A stretch of 64,000 nucleotides of DNA from NCBI GenBank assembly GCA_013396755.1, contig VWZF01005807.1, positions 793,514 to 857,513 on the forward strand. Direction: 5' to 3'. Below the pieces are notes generated by a model. The model worked only from the letters and a program-made list of their open reading frames with translations, ran no database searches and was not told the DNA's origin. Source of the stretch: Sclerurus mexicanus. Its lineage: Eukaryota; Chordata; Aves; Passeriformes; Furnariidae. This document shows positions 53,120 through 64,000 of this stretch, piece by piece. Within the stretch, counting starts at the first letter, position 1, and each line of letters opens with the position of its first letter. The position numbers were made by a program, and so were the translations under genes.

Positions 53120-55420
53120 TTTTATAGACATAACACAGAAGAGGCAATCATGAACAGAGACAAACACTGCATTATATATAAACTGCCATTTATAATCCCC
53201 AGGCAGCTAGATGTAGCATTCTATTATTTCCCTATACTCATTACAGGAACAGTTTTCTGAGCTGGGAGAAAGGTGAGGAAACAGCTGCTGATTAGAATTG
53301 AGCTGGAATTATTTCCAGTCTTGTGGTTGGTTTGTTTTCTTTAGGGTTTGTTTGTTTGTTTGCTTGCTTTTGTGGTTTTTGTTCCTTTCTTATTTTAAAT
53401 CAATTTAATTATAAACTAAAGACTAATTCTTAAAGAGATATTGTAATTGATCCTTGAAGTATTTATATACATGTATATACACAGTGAGTTGTATATATAG
53501 GCATATGTGAAATAAATATATATCTACATATGAGATACATGTAATAACATGTTACAATGCACTGGTTGCTTATTACTAACAGACTCTATGAAGGATTATT
53601 ATGACATGCTTTGAGTAATTACCATATTTGATACAACATCTCTGGATTGGATAAAGATAGACAATAATTTATAGCATAAGGAAAGTGTTAATATTCTTTG
53701 GTTAAACTTAAGGTTTCAGTGGCTGCAAGTTGCAAGTTGCAACCTAAACATATTTTGTTCTTAGTCCATACTAAATGCCTGAGTAGGCAATTTTGTGTGT
53801 ATATAGTTTTCTCAATAGTGTTTAAAAAGTTTACCCAGCCTATGTGGAATCCTCAAAAGTATGATCAGCAGATTCTGCAGTCACTTCTTTCTCAATACAT
53901 TATGCAAACACTTTGGAAAGGAGATTAGTTTCTTCCCAAATAGCAATGAGATATTGTTTCATTAAAAGAAGTTAATGAATTACTGAAGCAGCATTTTGTG
54001 AGCAAAGTTTGAGAAGATTTTTTCCATACTATTAGTGATTACAGACTAATATCTAAAGAAGCTTCTCAGTTATGAAATGTTGACTTTCCACATTTCTTCC
54101 ACAATCTAATGAAATAATGCAGAACTAAGTCATAGAAATGTCATCCAAATGATAGCATTTCCAGAAAGTAGTGTGGAGTTTGGATTAAACTCTGAACATA
54201 TGAAATAGAGGCCTAGACCTTAAACATATTCTAGTTTTCAGGTTTTTGCTCCACACAATTCTAGAAACTGTACTCAGCCCTAATTCAGAATAGGACAGAA
54301 TAATTGTATTTGCATATTCTTATAATATTCCATTCAATTATCTTTCTTTTTTATTTTTTCACAGTATTATTGTGTGTTTCTTTAGCTACCCAAGCTATGG
54401 TACTTAGTATTACTGAGAACAGAATCTGTGTTTGGACCTTCCAAATGAAATCATTAATAGCGAAGTTATGCCATGAGCTGATCCTAAAGGCTGACTGCAC
54501 CCAGGGCTGCAATGAATGCAAGATAGAGGTAGATAGTGCTTGGAATTCTTTGATCCTCCTCATATGAAGTTGATTTGATACATCAGTATTTTGGCTTTCC
54601 TGCGAGAATGGACACAAATTTTTAGGGTTAGGACAAGATTTTACCTTGAAGAACAGACTACATATTGTGTAAGATTGAGATTTGCTGTGCCCCAGCAGGC
54701 TGCTTTTTATTTTAAGGACCAATTGCATTTCAATTGCATCCTCTTGTTTGTCCCAGTATCTTATATATCCTACATACCAGAATTTTTATCTGTCCTCTAT
54801 TAGTTAATTGCATCAACTGGCTTTTATCTTCTAACTCCAGACATAAGAAAGAGAACATTCACTTTTCATTGTAAGCAAACCTTCATTCTTTCTGTAATTG
54901 TCGGTTAGAAAGTACTATAACTACACACTATGAGAAACCAGATATTACATTAAATATACATCAGACAGACTAAATAGTTTCTTTTCTCTTAGAATCTACA
55001 GCAGTTTGGATTATGTTTTGATAAAACATGTAGAGCACACACTTGCAGTTGGTAATTTACCTGGAAAATATTTGGAGAAATAGAAGGTTTTAACTAACTT
55101 CTCCATTAGACTGATAAGACCTCTTTACACTCTCAGTGGGCTTATATCTTCTTTACAGAATACAGCAGACTTTTGTACCATGAAATATATATTTATTTTT
55201 TTTAAATTACATCTCTGCCTTAATTGGACTCCCTGACAATTAGAGCCCAATCCTTATATATACCCCTATAATCAATATGAAACATATTGACATATATGAT
55301 TATTGAGAAAAAAAGGACTTGCTTAAAAACTAAAAATACCCTTGCAATAATAAGATCTATTATAACTGATCATATCTCTTTATCCCTTTAATTCAGTTGA
55401 GATTTGAAGAGTAATGTCAC
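53120..55420. other. Unique AT-rich DNA with simple repeats
   Basis: It holds a (GTTT)n/(GCTT)n patch at 53345-53370, a decayed TA/TATAC-rich patch at 53460-53560 and a 7-bp unit repeated (GCAAGTT) at 53724-53741. Overlapping open frames at 54304-54567 (plus, 87 codons) and 54351-54728 (minus, 125 codons) do not resemble known proteins. The former is preceded by a pyrimidine run ending in CACAG at 54341-54364 that mimics a splice acceptor. Confidence 0.45.
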
Positions 55421-55424
55421 AAGT

Positions 55425-55810
55425 TTGTGCATGTCCCAGGATGAATTTTCATAGGACCTGGCATGACAAAGTCTTGAGACCACTGCAGGATTCAATGTGC
55501 TGATGCAGAACTGCAATTTAGAGCAGTAGCAAGGTCATTAAGGGTTATTCGGCAGTCTTCCCTAATGAGCTGCTCAGCCTTTTCAGCATTCATGTGTGTT
55601 GCTGCTGACACAGGTCTCCCAGATCATGGTTTGTCACAATTGCTATTCTCACCTGACTTGAAATGTTTCAACCATCTGTACACATATCTCAGTTTCATGG
55701 CTTCAACCTTGTACAGTTTGCATATTCTTATGAGTCTCTTTATTGCTTGAACTTCCACTCTGCAAAATTTCTTTCCTTACACATTGATATATGTGGTGTC
55801 TGTAATGCCT
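55425..55810 (-). pseudogene. Broken Tc1/mariner-type transposase, N-terminal region
   Basis: Read on the minus strand from about 55805 down to 55430, the sequence encodes the N-terminal DNA-binding region of a mariner-family transposase. Visible pieces in order are 'KLYKVEAMKL' then 'YRWLKHFKSGE', 'SGRPVSAATHMNAEKAEQ' (SGRP at 55612-55623), and 'LIREDCRITLNDLATAL'. These correspond to two helix-turn-helix units joined by the GRP linker that is typical of the family. The reading frame is destroyed: a shift separates the first helix (LQSG...NKETHK, about 55725-55765) from 'ICKLYK', and there are in-frame stops just before SGRP and after the second helix unit. Similarity fades below about 55470. 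The catalytic DDD/E domain is not recognisable and I could not find terminal inverted repeats. It is a dead relic of a cut-and-paste DNA transposon, a class that is sparse in bird genomes. The two plus-strand open frames over it are antisense shadows. Confidence 0.85.
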
Positions 55811-55982
55811 CTTACAATGTTCAGTTCACTGGCACTCAAATGACTGCTTTAGAGATTCTCAGGAGCTGAGAAAATGTGCATGCAGAGTCCTGAAAATACT
55901 TAACTCTAAACATATTGAGATTTTTTGTCTCATTTTAGTGTTAAAAGGCTTATGACACTCACAAAATTTTAATAGATCTGTT

Positions 55983-56541
55983 GGCAACTAAGTACCACAG
56001 AGCCACTTGCTTGCTGCCTCATTTTTCCCCCTGCCACAGGTTGGGGGGAGGAGAACTGAAAAAGAAAAAATAAGACTTCTGGGTTGAGATAGGAAAAATG
56101 TAATAACTGAAATAAAATATAATAATAATAGTAATAGTAATGAAAAGGAGGTCAGAGAGAGAAAGAAAAAATACCAAAACAACTGATGTGCAATACAGTT
56201 TTTCACCACCCGCTGACCAATACTCAGTCTGTCCCCGAGCCACAACTGGCAACTCCAGGCCAACTTTCCCCAGTTTATTTACTGGGCAAGATGTCCTGTA
56301 GTATGGAATATCCCTTTGGCCAGTTCAGGTCAGCTGTCCTGGCTATGCTCCCTCACAGCTTCTTGTGCACCTGCACACTGTCAAGGAACTGAAAAGTCTT
56401 TGGGTTAGGGTAAGCACTACTTAGCAACAACTGAAACATCAGTGTGTTATCAATGTTAATCTGCTGTTGAATCCAAAACTCATCACCGTACCAGCTACCA
56501 AGGAGAAGAAAATTAACTCTATCCCAGTCCAAACCAGGACA
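55983..56541 (-). mobile_element. Endogenous retrovirus LTR, copy 2 (solo or isolated)
   Basis: This is the same family and orientation as the LTR at 14908-15460. The plus strand starts GGCAACTAAGTACCACAGAGCC and ends with AAACCAGGACA at 56541, so the LTR begins TGTCCTGG on the minus strand. It keeps a (AAT/AGT)n patch at 56121-56143 and the conserved block 56345-56372. The left end lacks the first dozen bases expected of the family, so it is slightly truncated. No retroviral internal sequence is next to it. Open frames inside it on both strands (up to 91 codons) are not genes. No target-site duplication is evident. Confidence 0.88.
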
Positions 56542-56544
56542 CGT

Positions 56545-57525
56545 GACTGAGCTAAGTGACCCATGATGCGGTTGCTGCATATTTACCACGTTCCTATAAA
56601 TCTATTTTAAGCAAATTGACCATTAAACTCACTCTGAATTAAAATCAATATGAAAAAGAAACACACACCAAATTGTTAATCATTTTTTTGGGTGGGCAAA
56701 GGGACTGAGGATACTAGAAATAAAGTAAAAACAAAAAAAAAAATAAAGAAAATAGTTCTTCTGAAAGCACACAAACTAAAATTAGATTAATGAAAAAATG
56801 CACAATATATCGACAAATAAATAAAATGAAAATCAAACAAAAATACCCCAATTGTTGCCTTGAGAAGAGAAAAAAACATATTCAACAGAAAGTTTTCTGG
56901 ATCTTGATTTGTTTCAAATTTTAACTCAAAGGAAAGTTAAGAGAGAGAGGAGGGAGAAAACATCCAAAGGATGCTGGAGAGAGTCAGAGGAGCTGATGTT
57001 ACACATGCACCTCAGCTCATATATTTTCTTTCTTCCTTTTTACAATTGGTGGTATACATGAAGACTAACATAATTTTGACTTGGTTAGTGAAAATAGAAC
57101 AGATTTTGTATTTCCCTGGTGAAACGCATTATCAATTTTTTAAAGAAAGGAAAATAGACAACTTAAATCCCAACATTCTTCATCCAGTTCCAGCTGTTAA
57201 AAGTGTGTGACCAGGGTACCAGAAATGCAGGTATTTGTATATGCTTCCAGAACTGTATACTAGTTTTATTTGTATGCAACCCTTAATAGTATAATCTAAA
57301 TGCATTTTACTTGATAAGTTTTTATGCAGATCTTACAACACATTTTTCTACCACATGTTGGAACATTTGTGCAAAAAAAAATCCCATCTTTATGTTTGAA
57401 ATTTATGGGAACACAATTAAAATGAGAGGGGTCCAAAGGTATCAAGATAATTACATTTTTCTAATCTTACTAAACAAGATAAATTACCTGCAGGCCCTCT
57501 TATAAAAGATGAAATCTTCATAATA
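56545..57525. other. Unique AT-rich DNA
   Basis: No gene or repeat family recognised. The stretch 56640-56880 is A-rich with short poly(A) interruptions. Open frames at 56971-57210 (79 codons) and 57311-57505 (64 codons) look accidental. Confidence 0.5.
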
Positions 57526-57529
57526 AGTG

Positions 57530-58330
57530 AATTAATCAAGCAGCAGCTTGCTACTGCACATGCATTTATAACAGGAATGATTCAAAGACTTATTTTATGG
57601 GGAAATTAATGGAAACAGGCTTTTCATTCTTCTGCACCAATTGAAAACCTCAGCAACCAGCTGCCCACTTGTCAAGAAAACAGAAAGAAGCTGGAAACAA
57701 AGATAAATAAAAACACCTTTTTCCTGGCACTTTTGAAGAGAAAAAGCAGCTCTCATTTACAGCAGCCATCTGTTTGTTATTTAATATGGGTGAATTACAT
57801 GCTGTAATGAGTTTGTTTCTGCATCACTCAGTGCAATGGAACACAAGTTCACTCTCATAATGTGCAGCAGTTTTTAAAAGCTAATCATTTAATTGGACAC
57901 AATAGTCAATGACAAATGGAGATGTAAAAACTCAGCCAGCTGTAGAGTGAATATGTAATCATTGTGAAATCATATTATTTTACATGCATGAAGACTCTTT
58001 AATAGTGGCTGATGTTGGTCAGCACTAGAGACTCTGAAGAATGGAAGAAACATGATGAAAAGCAGCATTTCAAAACCATTCTTAATATAATTGGGCTCTA
58101 TTGAGGCACATGCTGTATCTGCCATTACGTTTTGGTGCTTTATCATCTCCAAACTGTTTAGTGGCCTCTCCCATTTTTTGTTTACATTTGCTTTCAACAT
58201 TTATTGTTCAGTAGGCATGATCTACAGTTTGTTGGGAGTCATCTGATTAGTTTCTCTTCAGACTGCCTTATAGTTCCTACTGACTTGCTGCTTGTTTTAT
58301 TTATAATGCTTCATTAAAATAAACACAGAA
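57530..58330. other. Candidate conserved non-coding (regulatory) segment
   Basis: This stretch has no repeat and no credible ORF, and is dense in developmental-type motifs: E-box CAGCTG near 57658, TAATCATTTAATTGG at 57882-57896 (homeodomain cores), ACAAT at 57899-57903 (SOX-like), TTTATTTATAATG near 58297-58309, and CAGCTG near 57939. Composition is balanced and low-complexity runs are few, unlike the neighbouring A-rich DNA. It would fit an enhancer of a nearby developmental gene. That is inference from motif density only. Confidence 0.3.
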
Positions 58331-58334
58331 AAGT

Positions 58335-60540
58335 GGAAGGAGTGAGTGTCAGGGACAAAAATGGATTCAGGGAATCTAAACTTTTGTTTAGATGTTTTTT
58401 ATCTTGTGGTAAAGGATTCATCTGGTTTCAGAACTTCTTAAGGAAGGAAAGACATATTTTTTTCTCTAGACACGTCATAGATTCAGCCAGTCTGTGAGCT
58501 TAAGCTGAATTCAGAAGACTGTAACCTTTTTCTGATGTACTAAATTTATGAAGTTTGGAAGACTGACTAAGCATAGTATTTTGGCTTCAAAATAAAGCAA
58601 GAAAAGTAGGTTTAATAGTGATATATATCTCTGAATAACACAGGACAAATCTGCTTTTTTTCTTTTTTTCCTTAATTATTAAAAGAACCCAGCTTGAACC
58701 AGGATTCAATTTATGTTAAAAGATTCAAAGACCTAAGGAGATATAGATGGAGCACAACAGCTTTCTGATAGCATGTTTGAATGTATATTTCCATCCAGTG
58801 TCTCATTGTTGCATGCATCCTGTGAACTGCAAGGTAATATAGACAGATATATCCAATAAGTTTTAAAATATGAAGAGGTAAGAAATGAGAAACAATACTC
58901 TTACATAATGCTGAAGCAATTTGGTTTATTTCCTCCCTCAACATTTTAAGGAATTCAAGATAGAGGAATGAAAAGAATGAATGAAAAGGATGAAAGGATA
59001 TGAAAAGGATGAAAAGAATGAAAAGGATATCACCTCAGCAGATTTGGAAGAGGGTACTGAAACTCCCAACAGTGCTTAAATACCTAGAAAACAAGGGAGA
59101 AAGTGAAGCTAGAGTGGAAGAGTGACAGACAGATTATCTCCTTAGACATAAAGAGAAAATGTGGAAAACCTATGTTTTGGTTTTAATACTAGATTCCATA
59201 TTTTGAGGAAATAGGAGATTAAATGTATCGTAGTCACTGTTCCATTTTATTTTTTTTTCCCTGCAAGAGGAATAAATTATCACAGTGCTATTTGAGCTGA
59301 TGTTCTCAACCACTCTACAATTATATGAAGTCTGTGTATTACTTCAGAAGGTTTATATGAAGATTTAAATGCACAGAACGGACCTTCATGTTTCACAGGT
59401 ATGTCATTTCAGGAAAAAATAACAACACTGATCACAGTAGAAAAATTATTAATAAGAGAAATATCAGAAATTCTATTAGGATTACCCATTTTAATTATAA
59501 GAATTATTGTTAATTGAAGAATTTATAAAGAATCACCGTTCATCAAATATGGAAGTGAACTTCTACTGGCAAGTGATCTACATATGATTAATAAGTGTAA
59601 ATAGTGGCAGATATATATTGACAGAACATAAATGTAACTGAAAGTGTCTGATTTTTCAAATTAAACTGGCAGTAATAACACTGTGTTATGTTTCTTAGGT
59701 CCTAAGAAAAGACTTTATCATTTTTGTATTATCTTATCCTTACCTTGTTTTGTTCAGATAATCATGTAACACTATTAAAACAATGGCATTTCTCAAAGAG
59801 AAATATAGTTCAACAGATTGATGTAGACTGTATCAGATAAATTTAATCTTTGAACTGTTTCTGAGAATTTAATGCTGAAGAAAATATCGTATAACAAGAT
59901 TCGTATGTCAGATTAAAAATTATATCTATTAATTTCCCCATTTCTTTTAAAATCATTTTAAAATCAAAACACATACTTTAGATAATTGACTTTTTAAAAT
60001 TTTCATCTTTCCATTTCTCCATTTTCCCCTCTTTTTTCTGTCACTTCTGTATGGACAAGTAGTCAGTATTAAAGTGTTTTACTCCCACATGCTTCCTAAC
60101 TACTGCTGGAAGCAATCACATTTGATATCAAAGAATGTGAAAAAAAAGTAATCTCCCTTGAAGTTCTATCTTAGAACACCAAGATGTACAAAATCTTCAT
60201 AAGTTGGAAAGAGCTCTGCAGCCATGAGATGCAAATATTTCAACACTCGCCATCATAAAACTAAATAAGTTCTCTTGAGGCAATATAAGACATTAAGATT
60301 CCCTCACAAATCCTCATGGAAATCTTGTAAATTAACAAACCAGGTTCCTCTATTTTTCGATCATATACACTTTAGAACAAGCTACCGTGGCTTCCAGTCA
60401 CTTCCTGAAGTTACCTGTAGATAGCGCAGCAGACAGGAATGTATGGTCAAAGCTGTGCGTATGGTCAAAGCAAAGCTGTGAGAGACTGGACTCCTATCTC
60501 ACCAGGTTGCTCAGTTATTGTGTCAGATCAACCATCTTGT
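58335..60540. other. Unique AT-rich DNA with one short-period tandem repeat
   Basis: No gene or transposon recognised. The only structured part is the GA-rich tandem array at 58966-59030. Confidence 0.5.
58966..59030. repeat. Imperfect tandem repeat, GAATGAAAAG/GATGAAAAG unit
   Basis: About six or seven copies of a 9-10 base purine-rich unit follow each other with substitutions and one-base length changes. The purine strand is the plus strand. Such arrays are mutable minisatellite-like sequence with no coding role here. Confidence 0.9.
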
Positions 60541-60544
60541 CTGT

Positions 60545-61005
60545 GTGTCTGTCAGGGGAAGGGAGGGGCCATGGTTGGGTCTGCAGCCTCATGGCTTGGG
60601 AGGCACATGGTCTGCAGTCAACATGGCTGAGTCCATGCGGCACACATGGCATGGAAGTCACCTGGCTGAGCTGTCAACCAAATAAGGCCAGCCTGGCAGC
60701 CCACCCACACCACACCCCCTGGAGCCTCTGACTGGCTGTGGCACCTCTCACTCCAGCTTGGAGGACACTGAGCAATCAGTGAACCAAATGTCCTGACTGG
60801 GAGGAGTGGCTGTGGTAGTCAAACCATATAAATAGAGGTGCAGAGGGCCTCCATCTGGTTCTGCCTTTTCTCCTGGAAGCTGCCATCATGTCACCTCTTG
60901 GCAGTAAATAAATGGCAGAAAACTTTCCTCTTTCTCTTTTGTTTCTCAATCTCACTTTTCTTCCTTTACTTTTTTTTTTTCTTGTGGGTAACTTAAAACC
61001 CATGT
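60545..61005 (+). promoter_or_regulatory. Promoter-like GC-richer block, probable solo LTR of an unassigned ERV
   Basis: The block stands out as the most GC-rich in the window. It has, in LTR order on the plus strand: an enhancer-like imperfect direct repeat (TCTGCAGCCTCATGGCT at 60580-60596 and TCTGCAGTCAACATGGCT at 60611-60628), a CCAAT-like CAATCAGTGAACCAAAT (60773-60789), a TATA box TATAAATAG (60827-60835), a putative start region about 25-30 bases downstream, an AATAAA signal (60907-60912), then a pyrimidine-rich stretch. Candidate edges are TGTCAGGGG near 60550 and AAACCCA near 61002, giving about 450 bases. This is typical LTR size, but I see no convincing target-site duplication. A 114-codon open frame (60387-60731) crosses it and is not protein-like. 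The alternative is a cellular promoter with a TATA box. Confidence 0.45.
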
Positions 61006-61196
61006 GTGGTTGAACAAAGTCTCTCTTGGAGTCTTAAATAAAACTCCCAGTAAATCTTGAAGCTTCAGGACTGGTGCTTTGCAGATGCTTATGAGCCTCT
61101 GGCCCTATTGAAATGGACTTGAATCTACCAATATCTAAGTAAAGAAGATTTTACTTTCTGCCTCTGTCACTCAACCTTAGCATAGATACATGGGGA

Positions 61197-61240
61197 GAAT
61201 GAGAAGACTACAAAGAAGACTTGAATGAGAAGACTACAAA
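61197..61240. repeat. Tandem duplication, 26-bp unit, 1.7 copies
   Basis: GAATGAGAAGACTACAAA occurs at 61197-61214 and again at 61223-61240, exactly 26 bases apart and without mismatch. The spacer ends the first unit, so this is a tandem array of one full and one partial copy. Confidence 0.95.
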
Positions 61241-61244
61241 AACT

Positions 61245-64000
61245 TTCCCTTTTGTGAAACTTCAGGTATCGGTCAATGGTGAGTAGCACAGCCTCTGTAT
61301 GGTCATCAAATCAGACCATTATATTCCTGAGAGCAATTCAATGCTATTCTAAAAAGTGGTGAGATATATCTTGGTACTCATTTCTGACACTCCGTAGTGT
61401 TCAAGTGGCTTCATTTATACTCATGTCAAATATATCTTTAAAAGTTAACAAAATGTTGAAGCATACATTTGTGTGTTCTTGAGTATCATCAACATTTACA
61501 GGCAAATCTTTATCTTATGTTTTCTGCAATCAAGAAAGAAGAAAAAAGAGTAAACTGAATGTCACACCAAATCTGATCTTTTTAGCCTTAAAAGGCAGAA
61601 AAAAGACAGACTTATAGTCAAATTCTAAATACTTTGGTATATAGGGGGAAAAAAAAAAGGCACAAAACCAAAGCAATAAAGGAAATGTCATAGATAAAAA
61701 ATTTAGAAGAAAAAAAAGTTTTCACTTCCAGAATAAGTATGGGCCACAGAACAACATCACACTTGTCAAATAATTACAGGCTAACGTTACATCTTGTCAT
61801 CCCAGAGATGAGGTTTAAAAATAAATTTATTCACTTGCAATATTTGCAATAATGTTATAATGGCATTTAGTTAGTAGCCTTTAGAAAATAAAAGAAGGGT
61901 TGTGTCTCAAAGAGATATTACTATGACAGTGAACTCCTGCTCATGCTGACATTTCCACCTGCAGGGGAAAGGAAAATCTCACTTCCTTTATCAGTGTTAG
62001 AAAGTCTCACCTAGTTGATAGCAATTGTAAACTGAAGGCTATAGAAAGATTCCAAGTGGTTTTGTCTGTTTGTTTGTAGTTTTTTTCTGATAGGATTGTT
62101 CACATAAAATTTCTATTATTAATGTCTTTCACAAATTAATTTTATTAATATAATTAACTGTATCACTAGAGTACTAGTTTTAGTAAAGTTCTTGCAAGAA
62201 TTTTTAAAAATATTTTATTTTTCTGAGATTGTTGCCTTGCCCTTGGTTGTTGCTTTTTTTCCTTCTAATTTGTGCCTGTTGATCAGAATTTTTTGTGTGA
62301 CCTTTTTTTTTTCTCGAAATAAAACAAGTTTTCAACATTATCTTTTTGCATTTTTAAATGTTTGCATGAGGGCCCTCTCTAAGATCTAGACTGAGCTTCG
62401 AAAGGTATATAGAAGATACTTGTAAGAACACTGAAACAGAATAATTGCTTAACTTCTACTCAAAATGAAAATTTTAATCAGTTGAGTGCCCAACCTTCTC
62501 AGACATCTTTCTGAATCATGCTAAAACCTGCCAGTCTGTTTAAATGCAAACACATTTTTGAAAACCTAAACCTGGTTGACTGTGATGATGAGTGCTTTAA
62601 CAGGGAAAGACACAAGAGGAGTTGTCTGCAATTTTGCATTTCAAAGAATTTAAAATAGTAAATGGAGTTGCTATTTTACTAGATGAAATAAACCCCTCAG
62701 ATTACATAAAGAACTGCACCATAAATCTATAGGTGTCCAAGAGACTCAAAACCTTGAATTTGTTTGCAGAGACTAGTATTTCATTCTACATATTCATACA
62801 TTTACCTCTTATGGTTACTAAGAAAAGGAACATAAGATATTGTTCACATAAATCTAACATCAAAATTAGAGCATTGCACCTGAAATTTAAAACAAATCTG
62901 AACAAAATGTGGTTTAGTATGTTCAACTGTATAGGACCAGTTCAGAACAAAAAGAAATACTAGAAATAAGTTCATACAACTCATTCCTTGTAATCCAAAT
63001 AGTTCTGGTTTTACTTTCCTTTTGTTACCACATAGAAAGAGTAAAAAGAATGGAACAAATTGGCCAAAGAAGAAAGAAGCACAAGTTGATACACTGGGAA
63101 GAGAAAGACAAAACCAAAACCAAAATGCAGCCTTCAAAAGAAGAAACTGCAATTTAATACTAAAATATTGAGCCACTTTAAGCAGTTTAAATATGCATCC
63201 AAGTGTTGAAAATGATCCACGGTATTCTCTTTTAAAACTTCTGGAATTTAATTCTTCTGACTAAATGTGGACATTTGCAATACAGACACTGGCATCACAA
63301 CCAGTTTTGTTTTATAGTCAGTGAGTGATTAGTGCTCATCATTAGTCTTTGCTCTTTAAGAACTGTCCAAATATTCCAGTTTAAAAAAAAATGGAGGCTT
63401 TTAAAATGGATGTTATAGATATGAGAAAACCCTTCTTCCTGAGAGCCTGAAAGCCAATAAAAAAGCTCCTAAAATAAGATCAAATAAAAGACAGGCAACT
63501 CTCCATGTTTTTTTTATTAGTCTGAGACTGGGACTAAACCCAAAACTTTTGGCAGCCAGGTCATACTTCTGAAAATGGGCATCAGCTCATCTATTCCAAG
63601 ACCTGTTGAGGTAGGTTTTATACACTAAAGGTGGAAGTTTAACCTCTAGGCACCAACATCTCAACTATTTATCTTCTTTTTGTAGTCAGTAAAGAGGAAT
63701 ATATTCTGCTAAGGAGTGATTTGTCTCAAACCAATGTAAACACCTAAAATGTGTCAGCTGAATTGACCCAAGAAGTGCCTTTTTCTGTTGTCTGTCTATA
63801 AAACTAGTTTACACCAACTTAGAGACATATGTGTGTCCTGTAGATGTTTAAAGCTATATTAGAGAAATTCATACCATAGAAATTATATACCCCAGCTTTT
63901 AGCTTTGCAGCAGTGTTAAAATCACTCTAAAAATCAACTAAAGTGACACACAAGTGCAGTTGTTTTCCCAAGCAGTGCAGATTTAAGTTCACATCAGAAT
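61245..64000. other. Unique AT-rich DNA to the window end
   Basis: No gene or mobile element recognised. Short A runs occur at 61648-61660 and T runs at 62300-62313. An open frame of 110 codons on the minus strand (62844-63176) and one of 76 codons on the plus strand (62733-62963) overlap, are F/S/L- or K/I/N-rich, and carry no domain. Confidence 0.5.

Noticed and set aside
54304..54567. Possible exon preceded by a splice-acceptor-like run (ends CACAG at 54364)
   Set aside because: No matching donor site or conserved protein family, an overlapping equally long minus-strand frame, and the acceptor-like motif is common in T-rich DNA.
55565..55869. Two overlapping plus-strand frames (61 and 68 codons)
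   Set aside because: They are antisense to the mariner transposase relic on the minus strand.
60387..60731. 114-codon plus-strand frame as a gene
   Set aside because: It lies upstream of and across the LTR-like promoter block, consists of W/S/H-rich translation of direct repeats, and overlaps a second 63-codon frame. The openness follows from higher local G+C.
1..64000. CRISPR array, prophage, operon or tRNA/rRNA genes
   Set aside because: No regularly spaced repeats, no cloverleaf or ribosomal sequence seen, and the base composition, CR1 elements and lack of dense long ORFs indicate vertebrate nuclear DNA.

Overview
This is vertebrate, almost certainly avian, nuclear DNA. It is AT-rich (roughly 35% G+C by eye) and has no operon-like gene packing. 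It carries several CR1 non-LTR retrotransposon fragments, whose 3' ends show the bird-type tails (ATTCTATG or TTCTGTGA units), and LTRs of endogenous retrovirus families known from bird genomes. The LTR types would fit a neoavian, possibly passerine, bird, but that is inference. No tRNA, rRNA, CRISPR array or CpG island is visible. I found no exon of a protein-coding gene that I can defend. The window is best read as intergenic DNA or the inside of a very long intron, and most short open frames are chance products of AT-rich sequence.

Layout. 1-4000 is unique AT-rich DNA. 4001-4180 is a short antisense CR1 3' end. 7379-8100 is a longer antisense CR1 that still shows reverse-transcriptase sequence, with two in-frame losses, and it abuts a decayed CR1-like piece in the opposite orientation (8135-8310). 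9925-10105 is a probable old CR1. 11109-11180 is a perfect 36-bp tandem duplication. 12833-13381 (minus) is the longest open frame, 182 codons, unrecognised. 14908-15460 is a minus-oriented ERV LTR. 16440-16668 is a sense CR1. 17000-17143 is a collapsed remnant of a second ERV LTR family. 21186-21700 and 24695-25128 are sense CR1s. 27568-27852 and 27960-28500 are two antisense CR1s of different types.

From 28500 to 52497, about 24 kb, I see no recognisable mobile element. This stretch includes a homeodomain/POU-motif-rich segment (40640-41340) that could be a conserved regulatory element. 52498-53115 is an antisense CR1 ORF2 fragment. 55425-55810 is a broken Tc1/mariner-type transposase gene on the minus strand. 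55983-56541 is a second copy of the LTR family seen at 14908. 57530-58330 is another candidate conserved non-coding segment. 60545-61005 is an isolated GC-richer block with TATA box, poly(A) signal and U3-like repeats, probably a solo LTR of a third family. 61245-64000 is unique AT-rich DNA.

There is no gene system to reconstruct. The content is a layered record of transposon insertion and decay over a unique background that may hold cis-regulatory elements. I found no convincing new biological system. The points most worth checking are the mariner relic, the 182-codon open frame, the block at 60545-61005, and the two candidate conserved segments.
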